A stretch of 41,287 nt of DNA from the NCBI GenBank assembly GCA_028819235.1, contig JAPPMC010000193.1, positions 1 to 41,287 on the forward strand, in the 5' to 3' direction. Position 1 is the stretch's first letter; each line of letters begins with the position of its first letter. Made by a program: the position numbers and the translations under genes. Below the pieces are notes generated by a model, which saw nothing but the letters and a program-made list of their open reading frames with translations, had not been told where the DNA came from and ran no database searches. This document shows, in pieces, positions 8,619 through 16,585 of the stretch. Source of the stretch: Bryobacterales bacterium (GTDB lineage: Bacteria; Acidobacteriota; Terriglobia; Bryobacterales; UBA6623).

Positions 8619-9518
8619 ATGAAGCTAGGGCCGTATCCTCGCAAACTGACTTTGGCGGGCAGCCATCTGGCAGACTTGCTGCAGGAAAACGGCAAGCCGG
8701 TTCTCTCCCATTTCGACTTCTTCCGGATTATCCGGCGGATGTATCGGGACTCGTCCGGCAAGAGGCTGTACTTGCGGAGCTCCACACCGGACCGAGGCGA
8801 CTATGTCCGACTGAGATCGATCCTACAGAACGCAGGCGTGATCGGTGCCGACCCGGACTATAGGGCGCGAGCGATCCGGGTACTGAGCATCTCGGATCTT
8901 CCAGCTGAAGACATCGTTTGTCTCATTGACCCGACGTGCTACGTCTCACATCTCTCTGCCATGCAGAGGTGGGGGCTCACTGACCGCAGCCCGGAGGCCT
9001 TGGCGTTGACGCGCCCGGATCGCAAGACAGCTGCCGAGCGGATCTTGGCCTACAGGACGGAGCTCTTGGGCGAGGACGGAGCCGACCCCTTCCCTATATC
9101 GATCATCGGGCATCCCTCCCGCGTTCGGGGCCGGACGGTCCGCGTTCGCGAGAGCAGGTCGGCAGGTGCGCACATGCCGATTCGGGGAAGCGATGTCCGC
9201 CTTGCCACGATCGGGCAGACCTTTCTCGACATGCTGCAAGAGCCCCGTCTTTGTGGAGGCATGCCTCACGTTCTCGAAGCTTGGGAAGAACACGCGGAGA
9301 CCTATCTCGACGAAATCGTCGCCGCGGTCGACACTGCGGCAAGTGGGCTCGTCAAGAGCCGCGCCGGTTACATCCTCGAAGAACGCTTGGCCTTGCACCA
9401 TCGCGGCATCGATCGCTGGAAGGCATGCGGGCAGCGCGGCGGCAGTCGCAAGCTCGACCCGGCCGAGGGCTTCGCGCCAACCTTCTCCGAGACCTGGATG
9501 CTCTCGCTAAATGTCTGA
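8619..9518 (+). CDS. Type IV toxin-antitoxin system AbiEi-family antitoxin
   Basis: A 299-residue protein. The N-terminal part is a winged-helix-like region (residues ~1-90, including SHFDFFRIIRRMYRDSSGKR and LRSILQNAGVI). It is followed by the AbiEi antitoxin core: DPTCYVSHLSAMQRWGLTDR, a TFLDMLQEPRLCGGMPHVLE block, and the end RGGSRKLDPAEGFAP-FSETWMLSLNV. In this family the protein neutralises the AbiEii nucleotidyltransferase toxin without direct binding (type IV) and represses its own promoter. It starts 7 bp after a 47-bp palindrome. Its last 8 bases (ATGTCTGA, 9511-9518) overlap the toxin start, a sign of translational coupling. The frame is intact although the toxin is broken. Confidence 0.88.
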   Translation: MKLGPYPRKLTLAGSHLADLLQENGKPVLSHFDFFRIIRRMYRDSSGKRLYLRSSTPDRGDYVRLRSILQNAGVIGADPDYRARAIRVLSISDLPAEDIVCLIDPTCYVSHLSAMQRWGLTDRSPEALALTRPDRKTAAERILAYRTELLGEDGADPFPISIIGHPSRVRGRTVRVRESRSAGAHMPIRGSDVRLATIGQTFLDMLQEPRLCGGMPHVLEAWEEHAETYLDEIVAAVDTAASGLVKSRAGYILEERLALHHRGIDRWKACGQRGGSRKLDPAEGFAPTFSETWMLSLNV

Positions 9519-10268
9519 CCCGGTCATCAGCGCCGATGTCGCGGAATGGGTCAGAAGAGCCGGGGCCGACCCCAATGCCAACCAACAGCGCCAGACGGTG
9601 GAGATCAGCCTCCATGCCATCGCGATGACGGCACCTCTGGAGACCAAGATGTTTCTGAAGGGCGGGATCCTCGAGGGGCTCGCCTATGACAGCCCGAGAC
9701 AGACGCGCGACATCGACTCGACGACGGCACTCGCGCCTATAAGACAAGATCGGCGACAGGCTCCGACGATGAGATGGACGGAATGTTCCCACGGGCTGCC
9801 GCCGCGCTCGGATATCCTGACCTCATTGTCAGGACCCAATCGGTGAAGCTCCGGCCAACCGCGAGACTCCAAGATGCCAATCTCCCCGCTCTGAAACTTA
9901 AGGTCGCCTCCGCGAAGCGAGGGTCGCTGCAAGAGTCGGCGCTGCGGAAAGGGAAGGCTTCTGTCGTGGTCGGCGCCGACATCTCGTTCAACGAGCGGCT
10001 GCTGCAGATTCAAGTGCTGAAACTGACAAGCGGTCGGGAGCTGCATCCCTACGCCCTAGCCAATATAGTCGCGGAGAAGTACCGAGCTCTCTTGAGGCAG
10101 GCTCGGCCGAATCAGGCGTCCCTCGCAGACCCCGAAGTCAAGCAACGGGCCGGCCGCGACTGGCAGTCGATGGGGCTGGAACTGGGTCCCGAGCCGGACT
10201 TCGAAGGCTGCTTCGTCCGTGTTGCAGAATTCTATCGGGACTTGCCGTGGCGGATTCATGACGGCTAG
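9511..10268 (+). pseudogene. AbiEii/AbiGii-type nucleotidyltransferase toxin, frameshifted
   Basis: The first frame (9511 to about 9740) encodes MSDPVISADVAEWVRR... through the nucleotidyltransferase motifs MFLKGGILEGLAYDSPRQ (residues 48-65) and RDID (66-69), then loses similarity. The last part (about 9765-10268) continues in another frame with FPRAAAALGYPDLIVRTQSV and a family-like C-terminus. Between them, DKIGDRLR is readable in the third frame (9743-9766). Full-length protein would need two shifts, each in the same direction, near 9740 and 9766. Each fits one inserted base or two lost bases. Without recoding this cannot give a full toxin. The catalytic GG/DxD motifs lie before the breaks. 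Assembly error remains possible because the rest of the coding sequence is well preserved. Confidence 0.78.
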
Positions 10269-10661
10269 TGGCTCTCTCGCCGCTCCCCTCGTAGGGAACC
10301 TTAGACTCGCGTTTGAACTGTGCTCCAGATGAACGTTGGCGTCCTTCAGCCTTGAATTCCGAATCGGCGCAGAACGGCAGGGTTGTCGATCCTCCAGACG
10401 GAGAACAGGAGTGCAGGGCCGCTGGGCGAAGGTCCTGCGGCGGCATGCTCGAACGTCTACTAGGCTCGCCGGTAAGGGCCCCGAGCCGGAGGTTGGACGG
10501 CTCGATGCTCTCAGGGCCGTCCCATTAGGTCCGGGCCGAATTGGGATGCCCTTGGATTCTGGGGCAGGTGACAGACAGCCGGTTCAGATAGAATCGGGTT
10601 GCAGTAGACCGTGTGCCTCATGTGGGGGCCACCCCTGAGAGTCGATGACGGAGTTCGAGAC
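10269..10661. other. Intergenic region after the AbiE locus
   Basis: About 390 bp with no supportable gene. Short open frames on both strands have low-complexity Arg/Ser/Gly composition and no start signals. The only useful signal is GGAG at 10650-10653, a ribosome binding site 8 bp before the GTG start of the next gene. Confidence 0.5.
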
Positions 10662-10985
10662 GTGGCATTCTTCGAGCTGAGGCAGTACAAAATCCGTTCC
10701 GGCAAGATGGACGAGTGGGTCCGGTTGATGGAAGAAGAGATCATCCCGTTCCAAATCTCCAAGGGCATGGTCGTTACGGCGAGTTACCGAGGCGAGACGG
10801 ACGACTCCCTCTTCTTCTGGATCCGGCGCTTCGCGAGCGAGGCGGAAAGAGAGCGCGTGTATGGCGCGGTCTATCACAGCGGATTCTGGAAGGAGAAGAT
10901 CGCTCCTCGCGTGGCGGAGTTCCTAGTCCGCGAGGAGTCGGTGATCACCCGTGTTGTGCCGACTTCCCGGTCTCCCATGCAGTGA
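10662..10985 (+). CDS. NIPSNAP-family small protein
   Basis: A 107-residue dimeric alpha-beta barrel type protein with the typical NIPSNAP opening FFELRQYKIRSGKMDEWV, the central FFWIRRFASEAERERVY and the ending APRVAEFL...ITRVVPTSRS. I chose GTG 10662 because GGAG lies 8 bp upstream and the family usually begins just before the FELRxY motif. Upstream in-frame ATG (10620) and GTG (10611) codons would add 14-17 residues without similarity. Bacterial NIPSNAP proteins have no agreed function. It stands alone on the plus strand, and nothing around it suggests a pathway. Confidence 0.85.
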   Translation: MAFFELRQYKIRSGKMDEWVRLMEEEIIPFQISKGMVVTASYRGETDDSLFFWIRRFASEAERERVYGAVYHSGFWKEKIAPRVAEFLVREESVITRVVPTSRSPMQ

Positions 10986-11577
10986 GCCCGGCCTAAGCCA
11001 AGAATCGCCGGTCTCGCCCCTATGGACCGCGCGCCATTTGGGCGGCTTCTTCGGCTTCGCCCGGCTCGCCCCATCCGTGCGCCCCTACTGGCAAGCCGCT
11101 GATGAGGAGCCGGATTCCCGGTCGCTGGCGCCGGCTCTCGTGCTGAGCGATACACCCGCGATCCCAGCCACCAGAGCTCTCGCCGCAACGATCGCCTTGG
11201 ATGTTCAAGAGTCCCGCGGCTAGGGGAGCGTAGCGACTGCGCGGCGCGAGGTAGCTCAAGAGGTCCGGGAATCTCGGGAACAGCAGCCCGCCGAACCAAA
11301 CCTTGGCGCCTGACCGGCTGACCCGGACGCGCAGGGCCTGCAGGGCTGCAATGACGTCGCCGCACAGGCTCAAGGCCACACTTTGACCACGCTGCCGGAG
11401 CCGTGGCACCGGGTGGGCTGACCGGCGTCATGGGAGCGGGCCTGAATCCTAGGCCTACCCCACCCCACCTGATTGCAGGTCTGTGGCCGCTCGTCACCCG
11501 AGGAGCCCCTCTGCCCCGGGGCCGGAGTGCCGGATTGCGAGAGCCGTCCCCCGGCCCTTCCGGTTCAGCAGCCGCAG
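10986..11577. other. Gene-poor stretch between NIPSNAP and the large cytochrome gene
   Basis: About 590 bp without a clear intact gene. The minus strand holds one short stretch of protein-like sequence (11203-11379, listed separately) flanked by sequence with no coding character. No terminator hairpin with a T-tract was found here by eye. Confidence 0.45.
11203..11379 (-). pseudogene. Possible remnant of a cobalamin-binding (MerR-associated type) domain
   Basis: The minus-strand frame reads VALSLCGDVIAALQALR, then GAKVWFGGLLFPRFPDLLSYL and RYAPLAAGLL. The spacing of VALS, a helix, then KV-GG and a following FPDL/YAP segment recalls the B12-binding domain found at the C-terminus of MerR-type regulators in this phylum. 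No N-terminal HTH, histidine loop or clean start is visible upstream, and the frame runs into unrelated sequence after 11203. It may be a decayed fragment or chance; I am not confident. Confidence 0.22.
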
Positions 11578-14500
11578 CTATGCACCGCCTGGCCGTTCCG
11601 CCAGCCTCATCAGGACCATCCGCTTGAGCAGCGGACGTATCCGCAGGTCGTTGGCCGTGGCGAAGTCGTACAGCTGCTTGTACTCGCCTCTCTGGTCTTC
11701 GAACAGGCGCAGCGGACGGTGGAAGAGCATGTCGTGGTGCTGGTTGACGAAGGACCTCACGAACCTCTCCTTTTGCACGACCTGAGCGGCGAACGCTCCC
11801 AACCCAGTGCCCTTGAACGGGTAGTCAGGGACGACACCCCTGTCACTGTCATCGATCGGTTCGTGGCCGTCGTCCACGCTGCGATAGTGTCCATGCTCAT
11901 CCCAGCGCTCGCGCTGGAAGGCGAGCGGCGTGAGGAGCTTGTGGCACGAGTAGCAGATGCTCTCGGGATCGGTCGTGCTGACGACCCTGTCCCTGGCATC
12001 CTCGACTGCGTCAGAGACCTCGAACTGCACTCCCAGGGCGAACGTCAACACCTCGGCCGGATAGGTGAACTTCGGCAGGCCCGGCCTGCCTTCCAAGTAC
12101 CCCCTCATCGTGAGAAAGCCGGTCGGGCCATGCATTGGCCGCCGGGTGGTCTTCCGCCAGTCCGTTCCGACCGTGTAGTCTGCGGTGAAGAGTTCCCGGT
12201 AGGACAGGTCGTTGGCAGCGATGTACGCCCACAGCCGCGCCGGCTCGTCGCTCTCGGCAGTGCCTCGCGAGCGGAATACTCCCCGCGCGCGATGGAAGAA
12301 GAAGTCTCGGAATTCCTGTGAGGCCAGATAGGAGTCGATAAGGGGTTCGATCCGCCCTTCCCGTTCGAAGCGCGCCAGTTCGGTGACTGTCGGGACCCTC
12401 CCGACCAGGTCTAGGGCAGCTCGGACCAGCGAGGTCACGGGAGCAGCGTCGGCTCCGTCCCTCGGCATCACGAACTCGGGCCGCTGGAGCAGTGCCTCAA
12501 TCAGGCCTGCCCATCCTGGACGGGGGGACTGTAGCGGCGGCACACGAAAGGTCGGAGCTGGAGTTGACTCCCCCTCGAGAAACAACCCGAGGTCGCTAGC
12601 GTCATGGCTCCATCGCAGCGTCAGCGGCATTCCCGCCGGGTGGTGGGTCCGGGTGGCGTTCAGGAACGCCACTTCTCCCACATTGAAGGTCGGCGGTGCC
12701 TCGACGGACACGACAGGGGCGAATGCGCTCCCGTGAATGTCCACGGCCACCCAGTCGGCATGCGTGTGCCCTCCGGGTGCCCACACATGCACGCTGTACC
12801 AACCCGGGCGGTACGCGCCACCTTGTACGGGGCGGTACCTTGCCCAGACGCGCGTGTCGGGGTCGACCTGCTGACCCTTGATCGGCTCACCGCTCTTCGA
12901 CGGCGGAAAGTGGAGGACGTCTTCGCCGTGCATCTTGCCCCGTCCGGGCAGGTTGCGGACCAGTTGATCCGGAGCCCATCCGTGGGAGACCTCGAAGCCG
13001 TCTGTCGACGCGTTGTCGACGACGATCTCCGATCCTCCGTCGAGAGGGACAAACTTCACGGCATCCGCCACGACCACTTTGGAGGTCGAGTCGACTCCCC
13101 GGTTGCTGATCTCCACATAGTCGTCGCGCCCGGCGAGCAAGACCTCGCGGTGGATCATCTCCCATTGGCTGTCGCCCTCGGCGTCAAGCGTGCTCTCGGC
13201 CTGATCCATGAACACCGTGGCGAAGCCGGCGCTATCCCGGCCGTCGTCGACGGCTGGTGGGCCCGAGCCCGCGTCAGAGTGAACCTCGACCATAGCGGCC
13301 GCAGCGGCTCGCGGGACTCTCGGGGAGTTCAGGTAGACGTTGTAGTCTCCGTCTTCGGGGACTTCCGCGGCGACCTCGGCAGACGCCAAGCGGTTATCGA
13401 CGCTGCGCCACTCGAGGTGGTTGCTGCCAATCACGCCAATGTCCGACTCGTACTTCTTCTTCGGCCCTCCGGCGCGGCTCAGCTCACCCTCTTTGGCGAT
13501 GGGCGTCCACTGACCCGAGAAAGTGCACTGCGGGTCGAGGTTGTCCCTTATGAGGGCCTCCCCGGTCTCGGCTCCGTCCCGGACCCGGACGAACCGCACC
13601 GCGTCGAAGACCGTCACATGATTCCCGGGCCTGGCCACGACACGGACCAGGTGGTCCGGATCTCCCGCCCGGAACGGGAACGGTCGGTCGCCGATCCGCA
13701 CCCAAGGCTCGCCCTCCGCCGCAGATGCCTGGTCCACCAAGTGGCGCGAGACCGAGGCCCGCGAGGCGCGCAGCGTCACATCGAGCTCGCGAGAAGCGCT
13801 GCGGCCCTCTGCGTCAGCAACATCCAGCCTGAATCGAACGATGCGATGGTCCAACGGCCGTCCCTGAAGTTCGCGGACCAGCCGCAATGCCCGGTCGAGT
13901 TCGACCTTCGACGGCTCCGCGAACAGGATTCTCTTGTATAGCGCCTTCGCGCTGCTGGCAGCCTTACGCCGGGAACGATCGACGAACACGTCGGGGTCGA
14001 ATCCCGGAAACCGGGCCTGGCCCGGCGCCGAGACGTACCGCCGGGCAACTTCCCTCGCGATTTCCTGCCACGCGGAGATATAGCTGGCCGTCATCGTGCG
14101 CGACTGGTCGAAGCTGCTGCGGAAGTCGGCGCCGCCAAGCGCATGGGCCTTGCTCGTGAACGGGTCGTCCCCCGATCCAGCGAGCCAGGCCGCGCCGAAG
14201 ATTGTCTCCGCCGAACGCCTCAGCTGGAAGTAACTCAAGCGCCGCTGCGCGCGGTCGGACACGTCGGGGCCGTCATAGGGAAGCAGCAGACTGTCGGGGA
14301 AACGCTCGTCCGCTCGAGCCGCGGGGCCGCTGTCGCCCGCCCCGACAGAACGGCGGAGATCATCCGCGAATCGGACGATGCGGTCGATCTCCGAGGTATC
14401 CAGCGCTCCGGCCTGCGGCATACGCAGGCGGTCGTCGGCGCTGGTCAGCCGCTTGGGAACGGCCATCGGGTCAGAGGGGCTTAGCAGGTCTCGCTCAAGC

Positions 14501-14751
14501 ATCAGGCTGAACGTGGCCGCCGACGAGTCTAAGACACGGAACGACTGCGATGAGTCTGCGCCATGGCACGCCGTGCAGCCATTGGCGCCGCGAGCCAGAA
14601 TCGGATAGACTTCCGCCCGAAAACGGTCGGCAAGATCCGCGAGAAGATCTGCGCGGCCAGCGGTCGCGCCGTCGGCTGGCCCTCCCGCTCCTAAGAGCGC
14701 CGCGAAGAGAGCCCACTCGGCCACCCGGATAGCTGGCCGCCAACTACACAT
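11578..14751 (-). CDS. Large exported di-CxxCH protein with golvesin-like and DUF1588-like regions
   Basis: A 1057-residue protein. The ATG at 14751 is chosen because it opens a signal peptide (AEWALFAALLGAGGPADG); the open frame extends about 98 codons further without meaning. The order is as follows. A PSCyt1-like cytochrome start has CTACH at residues 59-63. Golvesin-type beta-sandwich segments in the middle carry VFDAVRFVRV and VVADAVKFVPLDGG (golvesin domains end in AVRFVP). An Ig/PKD-like stretch around FAPVVSVEAPPTFNVG follows. Last is a DUF1588/DUF1585-like end with CYSCHKLLTPLAF (CxxCH at residues 933-937) and ERWDEHGHYR. Such proteins are surface or periplasmic heme proteins linked to polymer use in Planctomycetota and Acidobacteriota; the actual role is unproven. 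It lies 367 bp downstream of the DUF1501 gene. Confidence 0.82.
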   Translation of the reverse strand: MCSWRPAIRVAEWALFAALLGAGGPADGATAGRADLLADLADRFRAEVYPILARGANGCTACHGADSSQSFRVLDSSAATFSLMLERDLLSPSDPMAVPKRLTSADDRLRMPQAGALDTSEIDRIVRFADDLRRSVGAGDSGPAARADERFPDSLLLPYDGPDVSDRAQRRLSYFQLRRSAETIFGAAWLAGSGDDPFTSKAHALGGADFRSSFDQSRTMTASYISAWQEIAREVARRYVSAPGQARFPGFDPDVFVDRSRRKAASSAKALYKRILFAEPSKVELDRALRLVRELQGRPLDHRIVRFRLDVADAEGRSASRELDVTLRASRASVSRHLVDQASAAEGEPWVRIGDRPFPFRAGDPDHLVRVVARPGNHVTVFDAVRFVRVRDGAETGEALIRDNLDPQCTFSGQWTPIAKEGELSRAGGPKKKYESDIGVIGSNHLEWRSVDNRLASAEVAAEVPEDGDYNVYLNSPRVPRAAAAAMVEVHSDAGSGPPAVDDGRDSAGFATVFMDQAESTLDAEGDSQWEMIHREVLLAGRDDYVEISNRGVDSTSKVVVADAVKFVPLDGGSEIVVDNASTDGFEVSHGWAPDQLVRNLPGRGKMHGEDVLHFPPSKSGEPIKGQQVDPDTRVWARYRPVQGGAYRPGWYSVHVWAPGGHTHADWVAVDIHGSAFAPVVSVEAPPTFNVGEVAFLNATRTHHPAGMPLTLRWSHDASDLGLFLEGESTPAPTFRVPPLQSPRPGWAGLIEALLQRPEFVMPRDGADAAPVTSLVRAALDLVGRVPTVTELARFEREGRIEPLIDSYLASQEFRDFFFHRARGVFRSRGTAESDEPARLWAYIAANDLSYRELFTADYTVGTDWRKTTRRPMHGPTGFLTMRGYLEGRPGLPKFTYPAEVLTFALGVQFEVSDAVEDARDRVVSTTDPESICYSCHKLLTPLAFQRERWDEHGHYRSVDDGHEPIDDSDRGVVPDYPFKGTGLGAFAAQVVQKERFVRSFVNQHHDMLFHRPLRLFEDQRGEYKQLYDFATANDLRIRPLLKRMVLMRLAERPGGA

Positions 14752-15117
14752 ATCGCCCGCCCTGCCTGGTCCTGCCACCTGCTTGCTCCGCACTTCCGAG
14801 ACTAGATTAGCCCAGCCAGACCGGCTTCCGGTGAATGTCTTGCACACCGCACGCCGCCGATCGCTCGCTTGTGCTGGGCTCCGTCCGATCCGAAGGGACT
14901 TTGGGCGCAGGTCACGTGCGGCCGCCAAACAGCGGCGGGATCTCCCACCAGTCGCCCTCGCCTCCCTGATCCACCACTGCAGCTGGGTGCCCAAGAAGCC
15001 AACCTTCGGCGGCGTCGGAGGCCAGTGGGCGGTGCTCGGGGCCAAGTGCAGGCGCTCCGCTTCCCGACTGCAAGAGAGCGCGTCCCAAGGCGGGCGCTGC
15101 GGGCCGGCGGATCGAAG
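14752..15117. other. Intergenic region between DUF1501 gene and large di-heme gene
   Basis: 366 bp with no supportable gene; the open frames are short and compositionally odd. It is long compared with the 10-bp gap between the neighbouring cytochrome and DUF1501 genes. The large di-heme gene may therefore have its own promoter here, but I could not identify one. Confidence 0.4.
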
Positions 15118-16575
15118 TCAGGCGATCAGTTCGCTGACAACGCGGCCGTGGACGTCCGTGAGCGAGATGTCCCGTCCCCCGAACCGATAGGTAAGCCGTT
15201 CGTGGTCAAGGCCAACTAAGTGAAGGATCGTGGCGTGCAGGTCATGAATGGTCATCACGTCCTCGACCGCGTGGACGCCGAGCTCGTCCGTGTTGCCGTA
15301 GACCAGACCGTTGCGGACGCCGCCCCCGGCCAGCCAGATCGTGAACCCAGTCTCGTGGTGGTCTCGCCCGTCCCCATTGCCGGTGTCCGGCGTACGGCCG
15401 AATTCCGTGGCCCAGACCACCAGCGTCTCGTCCAGCATGCCGCGGGCCTTGAGGTCCATGAGCAGCGCTGCGACCGGACGGTCCGTGATCCTCGCGTTGC
15501 CTTCGTGGCCCTTCTTGAGGTCCGTGTGCTGGTCCCAGGTGCCGTTGTTGCCCCCGTACACTTCCGCGCAGGTGACCTCGACGAATCGGACGCCGGTCTC
15601 GATCAGACGGCGGGCACGCAGGCACTGGGTGGCGTACAGCCGCGCCTCTGTCTCGGAAGCATCAAGTCCGTAGAGCCGCTTGGTCTGGGCGGTCTCCCGG
15701 CTGAGGTCCAGCACGTCGGGAAGCAGGGACTGCATGCGGTACGCCAGTTCGTAGTTCCGGATTGCCGATTCGATTGCGTCGCTGCCCCCCTGCGACTCGG
15801 CGAACGTGCGGTCGCTCTCGATCACCGCATTGAGCTTGGCCCGCTGGACGGGATCCGCGTCGGCAGGGGCAAGGTTGTGAACCGGCACGCCGTCGGCCCT
15901 GACCGAAGTCGCCTGATGGCTTGCGGGCAGGAAGCCGCTTGAGAAATTCTCGATCCCGCCGGGCGGTACGGCTCCTCCGTCCAGCAGCACGTACCCGGGC
16001 AGGTCGCGGTTTTCGGTGCCGAGGCCGTAGGTGATCCACGACCCCAGGCTGGGATGCCCGCCGACATTGCGGCCCGTGTGCAGCTTGATGTTGCTGCGCG
16101 GGTGCAGCGGGAAATCGGACTTCATGGAGCGCACGACGGCAAGGTCGTCAACGCAGGTCGCCACATGCGGGAATAGCTCGCTGACGAGCGCTCCGCTCTC
16201 GCCGTGCCGCGAGAATCTCCACGGGCTTGCCAGCCACTTGCGGTTCGGGCCGGCCGTGTAGTTGTCGAGCGTGGCCTTGGTCCCGTCCAGTTCCGCCAGC
16301 TTCGGTTTGGGGTCGAATGTGTCCAAGTGCGAAACGCCGCCCGCCATGAACAGGAACACCACGTTTTTGGCCTTCGGCTCGTGGTGTGGATCCGGCAGCG
16401 CGGACAGCCCGGCATAGGACTCTTCGGCCATCAGCGCCGAAAGGGCCGTCATGCCAAAGCCGCTGGCGGTTGCGCCGAGCATCGCCCGGCGCGAAAGGCC
16501 TCCGCGTCTTAGGCGCTCCGAATGTGAGGTCCTCCTCGCGTTGCGCCGCCGTGTGTCGTCCGGGTGCCGTCTCAT
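15118..16575 (-). CDS. Tat-exported DUF1501 protein
   Basis: A 485-residue protein with a twin-arginine type N-terminus (RGGLSRRAMLGATASGFGMTA). It is a typical DUF1501 protein of the alkaline-phosphatase superfamily: NVVFLFMAGGVSHLDTFDPK at the first strand, NNGTWDQHTDLKKGHEGN, WATEFGRTPDTGNGDGRDHH, GFTIWLAGGGVRNGLVYG and a C-terminal HDLHATILHLVGLDHERL. The two C-terminal His/Asp clusters are those expected to bind metal in the superfamily. It starts 10 bp after the PSCyt1/DUF1549/DUF1553 gene. This pairing recurs widely in Planctomycetota, Verrucomicrobiota and Acidobacteriota, where the two proteins are assumed to act together outside the cytoplasm. Confidence 0.92.
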   Translation of the reverse strand: MRRHPDDTRRRNARRTSHSERLRRGGLSRRAMLGATASGFGMTALSALMAEESYAGLSALPDPHHEPKAKNVVFLFMAGGVSHLDTFDPKPKLAELDGTKATLDNYTAGPNRKWLASPWRFSRHGESGALVSELFPHVATCVDDLAVVRSMKSDFPLHPRSNIKLHTGRNVGGHPSLGSWITYGLGTENRDLPGYVLLDGGAVPPGGIENFSSGFLPASHQATSVRADGVPVHNLAPADADPVQRAKLNAVIESDRTFAESQGGSDAIESAIRNYELAYRMQSLLPDVLDLSRETAQTKRLYGLDASETEARLYATQCLRARRLIETGVRFVEVTCAEVYGGNNGTWDQHTDLKKGHEGNARITDRPVAALLMDLKARGMLDETLVVWATEFGRTPDTGNGDGRDHHETGFTIWLAGGGVRNGLVYGNTDELGVHAVEDVMTIHDLHATILHLVGLDHERLTYRFGGRDISLTDVHGRVVSELIA

Positions 16576-16585
16576 CTCTTCTCCC

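Noticed and set aside
10874..11497. A 207-codon minus-strand frame in the NIPSNAP/gene-poor region
   Set aside because: It overlaps the NIPSNAP gene, is Arg/Pro/Gly-rich and has no motif; only another frame nearby has any protein-like stretch.
12604..13941. Long open frame on the plus strand (445 codons)
   Set aside because: It is antisense to the well-supported di-CxxCH protein gene and has no start signal or family motif; it is a high-GC shadow frame.
14802..15002. Small minus-strand frame between the DUF1501 and di-heme genes
   Set aside because: No ribosome binding site, no hydrophobic or domain pattern; probably chance.
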